From Kitasatospora sp. GAS204B (GTDB taxonomy: Bacteria > Actinomycetota > Actinomycetes > Streptomycetales > Streptomycetaceae): a stretch of DNA of 64,000 nucleotides. This document shows, one piece after another, positions 36,110-45,900 of the stretch. Location: NCBI RefSeq assembly GCF_029892155.1, contig NZ_JARZAG010000024.1, forward strand, positions 60,590 to 124,589. The letters are read 5' to 3'. Under the pieces are notes generated by a model. The model was given only the letters and a program-made list of their open reading frames with translations. It searched no databases and was not told the origin of the DNA. Made by a program: the position numbers and the translations under genes. Each line of letters begins with the position of its first letter. The stretch's first letter is position 1.

Positions 36110-36708
36110 GAGTGCTGCTCCGCCAGCAGCGGCGTGAGCATCGTGTCCAGGTCGTAGACCGACATCGGCTTCATCGCGCGGGCGGCCAGCCGGCCCTGGC
36201 GGTCGATCACCATCGTGGTCGGGACGGACTGCGGATTGAGGCTGCCCTTGGGGAACTTGAGGATCTGGGTGCCGTCCGGGTCGTAGATGCTCGGGTAGCT
36301 GATGCCCTGGTTCACCTCGAACTGGCGGGCGTTGGTCGGGTCGGTGTCCCGGGTGTTGATGCCCAGGAACTGCACGCCCTGGTCCTTGTACTTCTCGTAG
36401 GACTGCTCCAGGCCCTTGGCCTCCTCGCGGCACGGCGAGCACCAGGAGCCCCAGATGTTGACCACCACGATCTTGCCCGCGTAGTCGGAGAGCCCGACCT
36501 GCTGGCCCTCCAGGTCCTTGCCCGCGATCGCCGGGGCCGGCTTGCGGGAGGCCGTCGGCACGGTGTCGAACCCGCTGGTGCCGGTGACGAACCCGGCCTG
36601 GGCGTCACCGCTGCCGCCCGACCCCGTCGAACTGCATCCGGCGAGCGTGAGGACGGCCGCCGCAGCGGTGAGGAGCGCGGCCAGACGGAAGCGGGGCGTA
36701 CCAGACAT
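36106..36708 (-). CDS. resA: ResA/TlpA-like thioredoxin lipoprotein
   Basis: A 200-residue lipoprotein with signal and lipobox LTLAGC (lipidated Cys near 25). The thioredoxin-fold domain has the active site WGSWCSPCREE. It reduces the haem-binding CXXCH of apocytochrome c outside the membrane. The gene heads a resA-ccdA-resB-ccsB operon. A large hairpin lies between it and the upstream phosphatase gene. Confidence 0.92.
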   Translation of the reverse strand: MSGTPRFRLAALLTAAAAVLTLAGCSSTGSGGSGDAQAGFVTGTSGFDTVPTASRKPAPAIAGKDLEGQQVGLSDYAGKIVVVNIWGSWCSPCREEAKGLEQSYEKYKDQGVQFLGINTRDTDPTNARQFEVNQGISYPSIYDPDGTQILKFPKGSLNPQSVPTTMVIDRQGRLAARAMKPMSVYDLDTMLTPLLAEQHS

Positions 36709-36726
36709 GTGAAAAGTTTCGCATGG

Positions 36727-36782
36727 CAGTTCAGAGGCTTTGCGGGGGGTCGGCAGTTGCGTGTCGACCCCCCGCTGAACTG
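36727..36782 (-). terminator. Two-stage hairpin between histidine phosphatase and resA
   Basis: Arms cagttcag (36727-36734) with ctgaactg (36775-36782) and gcggggggtcg (36742-36752) with cgaccccccgc (36765-36775) form an extended stem. It stands between the phosphatase stop (36825) and the resA start (36708). It could end the hemL transcript or attenuate read-through into the cytochrome c genes. Confidence 0.6.
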
Positions 36783-36824
36783 GCGTTGTAAAGATCCTTT
36801 AAACGCCTCGGCGGAGATGAGAAG

Positions 36825-37526
36825 TTAGGCCCCGAAGCTTTTTCCGACCGGCTTGTCGCCCTTCTTGCCCTGCCCCAGCAGGTGGGCCGGCAGCAGGTCG
36901 CGGGCCGGCTCGCGGTAGCCGACCGAGACCAGCTTGTCGCCCTCGTACGTGAAGCTGGTCACCGAGGCGAGCGAGCACTGCCGCTTGCGCGGGTCGTGCC
37001 AGAGCCGGCGCTTCTCGGCGAACGAGCGGGCGGTCCAGACCGGCAGCTGGTGGCTGACCGCCACGGCCTCGTGCCCGCGCGCCGCGTCCCGGGCGGCGGC
37101 CAGCGCGCCCATCATCCGCACCGCGATCTCGACGTACGGCTCGCCCCAGGAGGGGCGGAACGGGTTGGTCAGGTGCTTCCAGTAGCGCGGGTTGCGCAGC
37201 GAGCCGTCGCCGACCCCGAAGGTCTTCCCCTCGAAGACGTTGTCGGCCTCGATCAGCCGGTCGTCCACCGCGACGGTCAGGCCGTGCTCCTTGGCGGTCG
37301 GCTCGGCCGTCTCCTGGGCGCGCTCCAGCGGCGAGGCGACCACATAGGTGATGTCGCGGTCGGCCAGGTGCTCGGCGACCCGGTCGGCCATCTGCCGGCC
37401 CAGCTCGGAGAGGTGGTAGTCGGGCAGCCGGCCGTAGAGCACGCCCTGCGGGTTGTGCACCTCGCCGTGCCGGACCAGGTGGACGACGGTGATCTCGGGG
37501 GTCGTCCCCGGGGTGTTCGTGCTCAT
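36825..37526 (-). CDS. Histidine phosphatase family protein
   Basis: A 233-residue enzyme of the phosphoglycerate-mutase-like fold. The catalytic motif is VVHLVRHGEVHNP (phosphorylated His in RHG), with the second His in EAVAVSHQLPVWTA and Arg in SPLERAQETA. The substrate is unknown. Its ATG overlaps the hemL stop by ATGA coupling. Confidence 0.9.
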   Translation of the reverse strand: MSTNTPGTTPEITVVHLVRHGEVHNPQGVLYGRLPDYHLSELGRQMADRVAEHLADRDITYVVASPLERAQETAEPTAKEHGLTVAVDDRLIEADNVFEGKTFGVGDGSLRNPRYWKHLTNPFRPSWGEPYVEIAVRMMGALAAARDAARGHEAVAVSHQLPVWTARSFAEKRRLWHDPRKRQCSLASVTSFTYEGDKLVSVGYREPARDLLPAHLLGQGKKGDKPVGKSFGA

Positions 37527-38857
37527 CGCAGCTCCTCCGCGGGCTTGGCCAGCGCGGCGGCGCGGGCGGCGGCCGGCAGTGCGGCCGCGATCTTCTCGAG
37601 TGCGCGCTCGTCGTGCGCGGCCGAGACGAACCAGGACTCGAAGGCGGACGGCGGCAGGTAGACCCCGTCGGCCAGCAGGCTGTGGAAGAAGTCGGTGAAG
37701 CGGAAGGCCTCCTGGCGCTTGGCCGCGGCGTAGTCGGTGACCGGCTCGTCGGTGAAGAAGACCGAGAACATGGTGCCCGCCTTCTGCAGCCGGTGCGCCA
37801 CACCCTCCTTGGTCAGCGCGTCGCCGACCAGGCTCGACACGGTCTCGGCCACCTTGCCGAGGGTCGCGTAGACCTCGTCGGTGCAGGCCCGCAGCTGGGC
37901 CAGGCCGGCGGCGGTGGCGACCGGGTTCCCGGACAGGGTGCCCGCCTGGTAGACCGGGCCGGCCGGCGCGAGGTGGGCCATCACGTCGGCCCGCCCGCCG
38001 AAGGCCGCGGCCGGGAAGCCGCCGCCCATCACCTTGCCGAAGGTCAGCAGGTCCGGGGCCCAGCCCTCGTGCGCCGCCTCCAGGCCGTACCAGCCCGCCT
38101 TGGAGACCCGGAAGCCGGTCATCACCTCGTCGGAGACGAAGAGCGCGCCGTTCTCCCGGCAGAGCTTGGCCAGGCCCGCGTTGAAGCCGGGCTTCGGCGG
38201 CACCACGCCCATGTTGCCGGGGGCCGCCTCGGTGATCACGCAGGCGATCTCGCCGCTGTGCAGCTTGAAGGCCTCCTCGACCGCCGCCAGGTCGTTGTAC
38301 GGCAGCACGATGGTGTCGCCGGCCTGAGCCCCCGTCACCCCCGGGGTGTCCGGCAGCGCGAAGGTGGCCACGCCCGACCCGGCGGCGGCCAGCAGCGCGT
38401 CCACGTGGCCGTGGTAGCAGCCGGCGAACTTGACCACCTTGGCCCGGCCGGTGAAGCCGCGGGCCAGCCGGATCGCGGACATGGTGGCCTCGGTGCCGGA
38501 GGAGACCAGCCGGACCTGCTCGACCGGGGCCACCCGGGAGACGATCTCCTCGGCCAGCTCCACCTCGCCCTGCCCCGGGGTGCCGAAGGAGGTGCCGCGG
38601 CCGACGGCCTCCCGGACCGCGTCCAGCACGGCCGGGTACGCGTGGCCGAGGATCATCGGGCCCCACGAGCAGACCAGGTCGACGTACTCGCGGCCGTCGG
38701 CGTCGGTCAGGTACGGGCCGGTGCCCGAGACCATGAAGCGCGGGGTGCCGCCCACCGCACGGAAGGCGCGCACCGGTGAGTTCACGCCGCCGGGGGTGAC
38801 CGCCGAGGCGCGCTCGAAGAGCGACTGGGACTGGGGTGCTTCATAGGGGTAGCTCAC
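37523..38857 (-). CDS. hemL: Glutamate-1-semialdehyde 2,1-aminomutase
   Basis: A 444-residue PLP enzyme making 5-aminolevulinate from glutamate-1-semialdehyde, the step after HemA in tetrapyrrole synthesis. The PLP Lys is in LLTFGKVMGGGFPAAAFGG, with SSGTEATMSAIRLARG for phosphate binding and DEVMTGFRV for the ring nitrogen. The start is GTG at 38857 behind GAGAGGA. The other early haem genes (hemA, B, C, D) lie 15 kb away. Confidence 0.95.
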   Translation of the reverse strand: MSYPYEAPQSQSLFERASAVTPGGVNSPVRAFRAVGGTPRFMVSGTGPYLTDADGREYVDLVCSWGPMILGHAYPAVLDAVREAVGRGTSFGTPGQGEVELAEEIVSRVAPVEQVRLVSSGTEATMSAIRLARGFTGRAKVVKFAGCYHGHVDALLAAAGSGVATFALPDTPGVTGAQAGDTIVLPYNDLAAVEEAFKLHSGEIACVITEAAPGNMGVVPPKPGFNAGLAKLCRENGALFVSDEVMTGFRVSKAGWYGLEAAHEGWAPDLLTFGKVMGGGFPAAAFGGRADVMAHLAPAGPVYQAGTLSGNPVATAAGLAQLRACTDEVYATLGKVAETVSSLVGDALTKEGVAHRLQKAGTMFSVFFTDEPVTDYAAAKRQEAFRFTDFFHSLLADGVYLPPSAFESWFVSAAHDERALEKIAAALPAAARAAALAKPAEELR

Positions 38858-38931
38858 GAGACCACATCCTCTCAAACGGCTCGAACGGCTCCGCTCTCAA
38901 ATCGTGTCCTTTACCTCTGCATGTCGGACCC

Positions 38932-38951
38932 GATCATCTGGAACGATGATC
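38932..38951. promoter_or_regulatory. Inverted repeat upstream of hemL
   Basis: Arms gatcatc and gatgatc with a 6-nt spacer lie 75-94 bp upstream of the hemL start, in a 318-bp divergent intergenic region. The spacing suits a dimeric regulator. A tandem attccgg repeat nearer the plus-strand gene is also present. Otherwise nothing else is seen in the gap 38858-39175. Confidence 0.35.
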
Positions 38952-39175
38952 CGTGTGCGGCTACGGGTACGTTCATCCCGCACACTGGAGAGCGCGCGGT
39001 GCGCGCCCCGGTGCGGGCGCGGGCTCAACACGGGCTCAAGGTGACGTGATTCGGTCGAGCCTGGCCGATTGCGGCCGCACTGAGGATGACAAAAACGGTA
39101 ATACAGGACATCCGGCGGGACACCGGAGGTCCGGGGGTCTGTCGATTCCGGCGAATTCCGGTGAGGATGGTCCGA

Positions 39176-39754
39176 GTGTCCGAGGAGCAGGACGGCTTCG
39201 AGGAGGCCACGGGGGCCGGCCGCAAGGCTGCCCGCGCGGGAAGGGGAAGGCGGGGTGAAGGACGCGTGGGGGTGACGTACAAGTACTTCGGCGCACCCGA
39301 CCGCGCGACCGCTGCGAGAGTCCCCACCGCTCTCGGCCCCGGCGGTCTCGGCCTGGACGCCGGCGAGCTCGGCTCGCTCGGCCGCCTCGGCGACCTGATG
39401 GAGACCAGCGGCTCCCCCACCGGCCACCTCTCCACCAAGATCAAACCCGAGACCATGAGCGCCATGGTGCTCACCGGCATCGAGGGCGTCCCCCTCCACC
39501 AGGTCCCGCCGCTGGAGCTCGTCGTCCTGCACCCCGACTACGCGGTCGTCCAGCTCCCCCACACGGTGGTCGAACCCCTGCGCAAGGCCGACGACACCGA
39601 GCTGGGCGCGGCGGCGTTCATCTGGTCCACCGTGCCGGACCGGCGGGGGCCGCGGGACGCGTTCGTGATCTACACGATGCTGCACGAGTGGCAGGACTTC
39701 GCGAACCGGCTGCACGACGCGGGGCACCAGCTGTACTGCCTGGTGTGGCCGTGA
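39176..39754 (+). CDS. Conserved protein of unknown function, divergent from hemL
   Basis: A 192-residue protein whose C-terminal 160 residues (from VTYKYFGAPDRATAARV) look well ordered, with a repeated hydrophobic/acidic pattern (GLGLDAGELGSLGRLGDLMETSG, LVVLHPDYAVVQLPHTVVEPL, FVIYTMLHEWQDFANRL). I recall similar streptomycete hypothetical proteins but no assigned function. The start is uncertain: GTG at 39176 has GTGAGGA upstream, and ATG at 39167 is also possible. The N-terminal 35 residues are basic and may be linker. Confidence 0.6.
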   Translation: MSEEQDGFEEATGAGRKAARAGRGRRGEGRVGVTYKYFGAPDRATAARVPTALGPGGLGLDAGELGSLGRLGDLMETSGSPTGHLSTKIKPETMSAMVLTGIEGVPLHQVPPLELVVLHPDYAVVQLPHTVVEPLRKADDTELGAAAFIWSTVPDRRGPRDAFVIYTMLHEWQDFANRLHDAGHQLYCLVWP

Positions 39755-39761
39755 GCGGCAG

Positions 39762-39800
39762 CCGTACGGCCTGCTGAGGGTCCGTCAGCAGGCCGTACGG
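39762..39800. terminator. 16-bp stem hairpin between convergent genes
   Basis: Arms ccgtacggcctgctga (39762-39777) and tcagcaggccgtacgg (39785-39800) pair perfectly with a 7-nt loop, between the unknown gene (+) and the alcohol dehydrogenase gene (-). It is probably a bidirectional terminator. Confidence 0.8.
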
Positions 39801-39804
39801 GGGG

Positions 39805-40815
39805 TCAGGGGCGCAGGATCAGGCGGATCGGGTCGCCTTCCTTGGCGTGCAGGCGCTGGACGGCCTTGGCGGCGTCGGCGAGTGGCAGCACGTCGGTGAT
39901 CGAGCGTGAGAAGTCCAGCCGACCGCCTTCGGTCAGGGCGACCAGCTGCGCGACGGCGTTCTCCTCGGAGCCGTAGTGGCCGAGGATCTGGTGCCGGAGG
40001 TAGCTGAAGCGGGTGCCGTCGGTGACGGTCAGCGGTTTGTCGGTCAGTCCGACCAGGACGAGGCGTCCCTTGGGGGCGAGGACGGTCAGCGCCTGTTCGC
40101 GGACGGCGGCGACGCCGGCGAAGTCGAAGGCGGCCGCCAGGCCCTGGTTGCCGGTGGCCGCCAGGACCTGCTCGCGCAGCCGGGGATCGGCCGGGTCCAG
40201 GGCCAGGTCGGCGCCGAAGTCCAGGGCGCGCCGGCGGGCGGCCGGGACGGGGTCGACCGCGATGATCGGACAGGCCCCGACGGCGCGCAGCAGCTGGACG
40301 CCGTGGGCGCCGAGCCCGCCGATGCCCCAGACACCCACGGCCTGGGCCGGCCGGACCTGGGCGGTGGTGGTGATGGCTCCCCAGGGGGTGGAGACCGCGT
40401 CCGGGATGATCGCGGCCTGCTCGATCGGGATCGAGTCGGGCAGCGCGAACAGCGTGCCGACACTGGCCAGCGCGTACTCGGCCCAGCCGCCGTCGTAGTC
40501 GACGCCTCGCGTCAGGAGGCGGCCGTCGCGGACCTCGCCCGCCTGCAGCACGACCCGCTGCCCGGCCGTCCAGCCGGTCACCTCCGGTCCGAGCTCGGCG
40601 ATCGTCCCGGCGACCTCGTGCCCGAGGGTGACGCAGTCGCCCGGCGGATAGGTCGGCGTGAGGGTGCCGTCGATCAGGTGGACGTCGGACAGGCAGACGC
40701 CGGCCGCCTCGACCTTCACCAGCACCTGCCCCACGCCGGGCACGGGCCGTGGCACGTCCTCGATCGTCAGTGCGTGGGAGGGGAGGTGGAGCCGCGCGGC
40801 ACGCATGAGGTCCAT
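39805..40815 (-). CDS. Medium-chain alcohol dehydrogenase family protein lacking the structural zinc site
   Basis: A 336-residue NAD(P)-dependent oxidoreductase. Catalytic zinc ligands are visible as Cys in AGVCLSDVHL and His-Glu in TLGHEVAGTI. The Rossmann glycine motif is GVWGIGGLGAHGVQLL with a following acidic strand end. The lobe that usually holds four structural-zinc Cys has none (EVRDGRLLTRGVDYDGGWAEY). The substrate is unknown. The ATG at 40815 is preferred; another is 9 nt downstream. Confidence 0.85.
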   Translation of the reverse strand: MDLMRAARLHLPSHALTIEDVPRPVPGVGQVLVKVEAAGVCLSDVHLIDGTLTPTYPPGDCVTLGHEVAGTIAELGPEVTGWTAGQRVVLQAGEVRDGRLLTRGVDYDGGWAEYALASVGTLFALPDSIPIEQAAIIPDAVSTPWGAITTTAQVRPAQAVGVWGIGGLGAHGVQLLRAVGACPIIAVDPVPAARRRALDFGADLALDPADPRLREQVLAATGNQGLAAAFDFAGVAAVREQALTVLAPKGRLVLVGLTDKPLTVTDGTRFSYLRHQILGHYGSEENAVAQLVALTEGGRLDFSRSITDVLPLADAAKAVQRLHAKEGDPIRLILRP

Positions 40816-41020
40816 GGCGGGGTCGTCCGTTCCGGTCGGTGGCCTGTGGTTATCGCACGTCGTCCTGCTCTCCGACGTACGTCCGCGACACGGCGCTCCC
40901 GGCACCTGGTCGACCTGGTCCTGGACGGGGCGCGGGCCTGACTCGCGCCGTGCCGCTCATGCGATCATCTACCCGTACGGCGTGATCCGCTTCCTTGGTG
41001 ACGTTGGTTGGGAGGAACAG

Positions 41021-42310
41021 GTGTCAGCCGATGACCCGGTCACCAGGACAGCGCGGAGAGCTGACGGGCCGCCAACACCGCCCTCGGGCCCCGCGCTGTT
41101 GCGCGACCGCAGTGGCGCGCAGCGCGTGTCGTTCCTGGAGCTGTTCTTCGACCTGGTCTACGTGTTCGCCGTCACCCAGCTCTCGCACGGGCTGCTCCAA
41201 CACCTGAGTTGGGCCACCGCGGGGCAGCTGTTCCTGCTGCTCCTGGCCGTGTGGTGGGCCTGGAACTACACGGCGTGGTTCACCAACTTCCTTGACCCGG
41301 ACCATCCCGCGGTGCGCCTCGTGCTCGTCACGATCATGCTGGCCAGTCTGGTGATGTCGGCGGCGCTGCCCCAGGCGTTCGGCGAGCGGGGGCTGGTCTT
41401 CGTCGTCGCGTACCTGGCCATCCAGATGGGGCGGCATCTGTTCGTGGTGATCTCGCTGCGCGGTCAGTCGCTGTCGCGGGAGTTCGAACGGGCGCTCGTC
41501 TGGTTCTGTCTCAGCGCGGTGCCCTGGACCGCCGGGGCCCTGGTGGCGGGTTGGGCGCGAACCGGCCTGTGGGCCTTGGCGCTTGCCCTGGAGTACGGGT
41601 CCGTGCTGGTGGGCTTTCCGGTCCCCGGTCTCGGCCGCGGCCGTACCGATGCGTGGACGATCTCCGGCGAACACCTGGTGGAGCGCTTCCGGCTCTTCCT
41701 GATCATCGCCCTGGGCGAGTCGATCCTGGTCACCGGCGCGACGTTCGGCGCCGGGGCCTTCGACACGGGCAGGACGGCCGCCTTCGTGGTCGCGTTCATC
41801 TGCGCGGTCACGCTGTGGTGGATCTACTTCGGCCTGGGCATCGAGGCGGCGGACGCCGCGGTCGAGTCGGCCAGTGACGCCGGATTGCTCGGCATGCTGG
41901 CCACCTACATCCACGTGGTGACCGTCGCCGGTGTCATCGCCTGCGCGGTCGGCGACGAGTTGGTGATCGCGCACCCCACCGGCCATACCGCCACGACGAC
42001 CGCGGTGGTGCTCACCGCCGGACCCGCGCTGTTCCTGATCGGCAACGCCCTGGACCGGCGGGTGATGCTCGGCCGCGTGCCCCGGTCCCGCGTCGCGGCG
42101 GTCCTGGCCCTCGCGCTCCTGGTACCGGCCGGCCGTCTGCTGCCCCCACTGGCGCTCGCCGCGGCCATCACCACCGTACTGATCGCCGTCGCGGTCCGCG
42201 ATGTCCTGGAGAAGCGGCGCGAGAAACGGCGCGAGAAGCGGCGCGGGCAGCAGCAGCGATCGCCTGGTGATCGCCGAGTTCCGGTCCACCGACCGCGTGC
42301 CGGGCGGTAG
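41021..42310 (+). CDS. Low temperature requirement protein A (LtrA) family membrane protein
   Basis: A 429-residue membrane protein with about ten to twelve hydrophobic segments. The family signature VSFLELFFDLVYVFAVTQLSH opens the first helix, and ERFRLFLIIALGESILVTG matches the second LtrA signature. The biochemical role of LtrA is unknown; it was first linked to growth in the cold in Listeria. The C-terminus is unusually rich in Arg/Lys repeats (KRREKRREKRRG). The start is GTG at 41021 behind GGGAGGA. Confidence 0.88.
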   Translation: MSADDPVTRTARRADGPPTPPSGPALLRDRSGAQRVSFLELFFDLVYVFAVTQLSHGLLQHLSWATAGQLFLLLLAVWWAWNYTAWFTNFLDPDHPAVRLVLVTIMLASLVMSAALPQAFGERGLVFVVAYLAIQMGRHLFVVISLRGQSLSREFERALVWFCLSAVPWTAGALVAGWARTGLWALALALEYGSVLVGFPVPGLGRGRTDAWTISGEHLVERFRLFLIIALGESILVTGATFGAGAFDTGRTAAFVVAFICAVTLWWIYFGLGIEAADAAVESASDAGLLGMLATYIHVVTVAGVIACAVGDELVIAHPTGHTATTTAVVLTAGPALFLIGNALDRRVMLGRVPRSRVAAVLALALLVPAGRLLPPLALAAAITTVLIAVAVRDVLEKRREKRREKRRGQQQRSPGDRRVPVHRPRAGR

Positions 42311-42324
42311 TTGGGCGATGGTTG

Positions 42325-42359
42325 GGCGGTGGCCGGTGCCTGGCGCACCGGCCACCGCC
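42325..42359. terminator. 15-bp stem hairpin between convergent genes
   Basis: Perfect 15-bp arms at 42325-42339 and 42345-42359 with a 5-nt loop stand between the LtrA gene (+) and the luciferase-domain gene (-). It is probably a bidirectional terminator and marks the left edge of the indigoidine locus. Confidence 0.8.
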
Positions 42360-42369
42360 GTGTCGCGGG

Positions 42370-42816
42370 TCAGACCAGGTCGCCCAGGGCGTAGGCGTAG
42401 GAGAGCTGGACCAGCTGCCAGACGAGCTCCAGTTCGCCGCGGTTGCGCGGTCCGTAGACCATGATCACGTTCTGCTCGGGGTGGCGGACGCCCCAACCGG
42501 CCTTCTCCACGTCGTCCTTGGCCGGCTCGGGCAGCGTGAGGTGGAGGCTGCCGTCGTGGTGGGGATGGATGTGGGCCCACTCCCGGCCCTTCTGGAAGGC
42601 GGCCCGCGGGCCGGTGCCGATGCCTTCGGGCAGGAAGAGCGAGCGGGAGTGCGAGACGGAGACCAGGGTGGGCGCCATGTAGACGTAGGAGAGGGCGCGC
42701 ATGCGCTGCCACAGCTCCTCCTGCAGCATCACGGGGGCCGTCTGCGAGCGCTGGGCGTGCGGGGCGGGGCCGAAGACCTCCGGGGCCGGGCCGGGGCGGG
42801 TGGGAAGGTCGAGCAT
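42370..42816 (-). CDS. Luciferase-domain (DUF5519-like) protein next to indigoidine synthetase
   Basis: A 148-residue protein. The segment WAHIHPHHDGSLHLTLPEPAKDDVEKAGWGVRHP followed by MVYGPRNRGELELVWQLV matches my memory of the small luciferase-domain family (DUF5519), with several His in the HIHPHHDGS core. Its biochemical role is unknown. It lies downstream of indC on the same strand with a hairpin in between, so it may be co-expressed. It is not one of the usual indigoidine accessory genes (IndA-like glycosidase or IndB-like HAD phosphatase). Confidence 0.7.
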   Translation of the reverse strand: MLDLPTRPGPAPEVFGPAPHAQRSQTAPVMLQEELWQRMRALSYVYMAPTLVSVSHSRSLFLPEGIGTGPRAAFQKGREWAHIHPHHDGSLHLTLPEPAKDDVEKAGWGVRHPEQNVIMVYGPRNRGELELVWQLVQLSYAYALGDLV

Positions 42817-42866
42817 GGTGACGGTCCTTCGTTCGGGAGCAGTGTCGAGTTGTCGGGAAATGCCGG

Positions 42867-42910
42867 GAGGTTCCGGGGGCCCGCCGTGTGGCGGGCCGCC
42901 CCGGAACCTC
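42867..42910 (-). terminator. Strong hairpin between indC and the luciferase-domain gene
   Basis: A 12-bp outer stem (gaggttccgggg with ccccggaacctc) and a 7-bp inner stem (gcccgcc with ggcgggc), with a 2-nt bulge, lie between the indC stop and the next start on the minus strand. It is either a partial terminator that lowers expression of the downstream gene or an mRNA-stabilising element. Confidence 0.65.
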
Positions 42911-42924
42911 GGGATGCGGAACTG

Positions 42925-45900
42925 TCAGCGAGCCAGGCGTTCGCGGATCGCGGCCACCAGTTCGGCGACGCCGGCCTCCTTCAGCACGCTGTAGTGGTCG
43001 CCCTTCAGGGTCACCACGGTCGGCGGGGTGGCGGAGTAGCCGGAGCTGCCCTCGATGAACGAGTAGTCGTCACCGGTCGCCTTGAACATGGTGACCGGTG
43101 CGTCGAGCTGACGCTGCGACAATTCACGGAAGCTGTACTCGAATTCGTAGGTCTCCTGGACGATCCGGGTGATCCGGCGGATCATCGGCTCGCCGAGGCT
43201 GGGCAGCAGGGCGTGCACGAAGGCCACGAAGCTGTCCTCGTCGCGCGTCACCTCGAGGCAGCGCTGCAGGTCGGGGCCGCTGATGGAGCCGGCGAAGACG
43301 GAGAACAGGATCGTCACGTAGGCCGGGTTGCGGTACGAGGACTCGCGGCCGTACTGCGCGCCGTCGGCCTGGCGGACCTTCGGGTTCCCGGGGCAGATCA
43401 GCAGCAGGTCCTCGACCCGCTCGCCCAACTGCTCCAGCTGCCAGGCCGCCTCGAACGCGACCCGGGCGCCGAAGGAGTAGCCCCACAGCATGTACGGGCC
43501 GTCGTGCTGCACCCGCCGGATCTCCGCCACGTCGGCGGCGGCCATCTCCCGGATGGTCGAGTAGGGGACCTCCTGGGCGTTGATGCCGTGCGCCTGGACA
43601 CCGTAGAAGGGCCGGTCCAGGCCGATCTCACGGCCGAGCAGCCGCAGGTTCATCGGGTAGCCGCCCAGACCCGGCCAGCAGAACACCGGGGTGTCGGCGC
43701 CGCCGTTGTGCAGCAGCACCAGCCGGGAGGCCGCCTCGGTGCCGCCGCTGTCGATCCGGGCCGCCAGGTCGACCAGCTTCGGTGCCTCGAAGAGCACCTG
43801 GAGCGGCAGTTGGGTGCCCCGCTCCCGGTTGATCCGGTTGACCAGGGCGACGGCGATCAGCGAGTTGCCGCCGGAGGCGAAGAACTCGTCCTCCACCGAC
43901 ACGTCCTCGTACTTGAGCGCATGCCCCCAGACCTCGGCGAGCCAGCGTTCGGTCGCCGTGGCGGGCGCGACGAAGGTGCCGCCGGTGTTCGCCGAACGCA
44001 CCTGCTCGGAGGCGGCCAGCGCCTTGGCGTCGACCTTCCCGTTGGCGGTCAGCGGCAGCGCGTCGAGCACCAGCACCCGGTTGGGGAGCATGTAGTCGGG
44101 CAGGAGCTGGGCGAGTTCGTCCTTGATGATCTCCGCGGGGCCCTTCATGTGGACCGTGTCCTCGTACATGCCCTCGCTGCGGATCTGCTCCTCGCTGACC
44201 TTGCCGCCGAGGAAGAAGTACGACGGGCCGGTGGCGATCCCGCGCGAGGCCAGGATCTCGTCGAGCCGGCGCGCGGCGGGCAGCGGGTGGCCGGTCTTCG
44301 AGCTGTAGCCCGAGGACATGAAGCCCAGTCCGATGCCGTTGCGCTGCAGCTGGTGCAGCTTGCGGCCCAGGTCGATATAGGCGAGCCAGTCCTGGTCGGT
44401 CCGGCTGACGGCGCTGATGCCGAAGCTCGACCGGTCGTAGACCTGCTGGTTGATCGCGATCACGTGCTTGGGCTGCAGCAGGTCGGGCGAGATGGGCTCC
44501 AACTCGCCGTCGGCATAGCGGTACAGGCCGGCGGACAGGCCGTCCACCCGGCCGGGGTGGGCCTGCAGGTAGACCTCGGTCGGGTCGGGCCGCGGGTCGC
44601 CGTCGTTGGAGTAGATCTCGAACGTGCCCAGGTAGTAGTCCTCCTCGGCGACGCCGAGGCTGCTCTTGACGGACGGGTGGTAGGCGGAGGGACGGATGTT
44701 CAGTCCGTACTCGGGCAGGATCTCCTCGAAGACGCCCAGCATGTGGCCGGTCTCGAACTCCAGCACCTCCTGGATGTTGTTCTTGTAGACCGGCTCGATC
44801 GCCCGCTTCTTGCCAACGAAGTGGGCCTCCAGGTACCGGCCTGAGCCGGCCGTGGCCGGGCCGATCCGCACCAGGGTGTGCTCCAGCGGGTGGTAGTAGT
44901 ACACCCCCGACTCCAGGCCGGCGATGCCGCCGGTCTCCAGGTACAGCTGCGTGGCGTACAACGCGCCGGGCGAGGCGTAGGAGTACTTGGGCAGCAGCCG
45001 TTCCTCGCTGTGGAACTGGCCGAACCAGCGCAGGATCTCGCCGAGTTCGGCGGACATCAGCTCGTCGAGGCCGCGCGAGAGGCTGCTCACCGGCTGGGGG
45101 GCGAGCAGTTCCAGCAGGTCGGCGCGGCTGACCTGGCCGCCGTCGTAGAAGCGGTAGGTCTTGCGGGCGAAGGTCTCGCGCCGCTGCCGCTCGGACTCCT
45201 GCTTGCCGGCCAGCTCCACCACGGGCAGGCCGGCCAGCTCCTCGGGTTCGCGCAGGCCGGGGTTGGACAGCTGGGCCTTCACCTGGAGCTTGCTCGCCTT
45301 GGACTGGTGGTGGCCGCCGGCGTTCCCCTGGTCCATCAGCGCGGCTTCCTTGGGGTTCAGCTCGATGCACGCCACCAGGTTCTGGAAGCCGGTGCGCGGG
45401 TCGTCGACGACGATCGCCGCCGCCCGCTTGGCCCAGCTGTGCTCCTCGATCGCCAGCGCGATCTCGTCCAGCTCCACGCGGTAGCCGCGCAGCTTGATCT
45501 GGTTGTCCACCCGGCCGGCGAACTGGATCGAGCCGTCCGGGTTCCACTGCGCGAGGTCGCCGGTCCGGTACAGCCGGTCGGTCGGCACGAAGGGCGAGGG
45601 AACGAACCGCTCGCAGGTCTGCTCCTCGCGGTGCATGTAGCCGCGGGCCAGCTGGACGCCGCCGATGTAGAGCTCGCCGGTCTCCCCGATGCCCACCGGC
45701 GCGCGGTTCTCGTCGAGGATGTAGCACTGGGTGTTGTCGACCGGAACGCCGATCGGGATGCTCCCGGGGCCCTGCTCGATCGCCTCGGGATCGACCAGGT
45801 GGGCGGTCGCGTTGATGGTGCACTCGGTCGGTCCGTAGAGGTTGACCAGCGACACCCACGGCAGCTCGTCCAGGATGGCCCGGGCCAGCTGCCGCGACAG

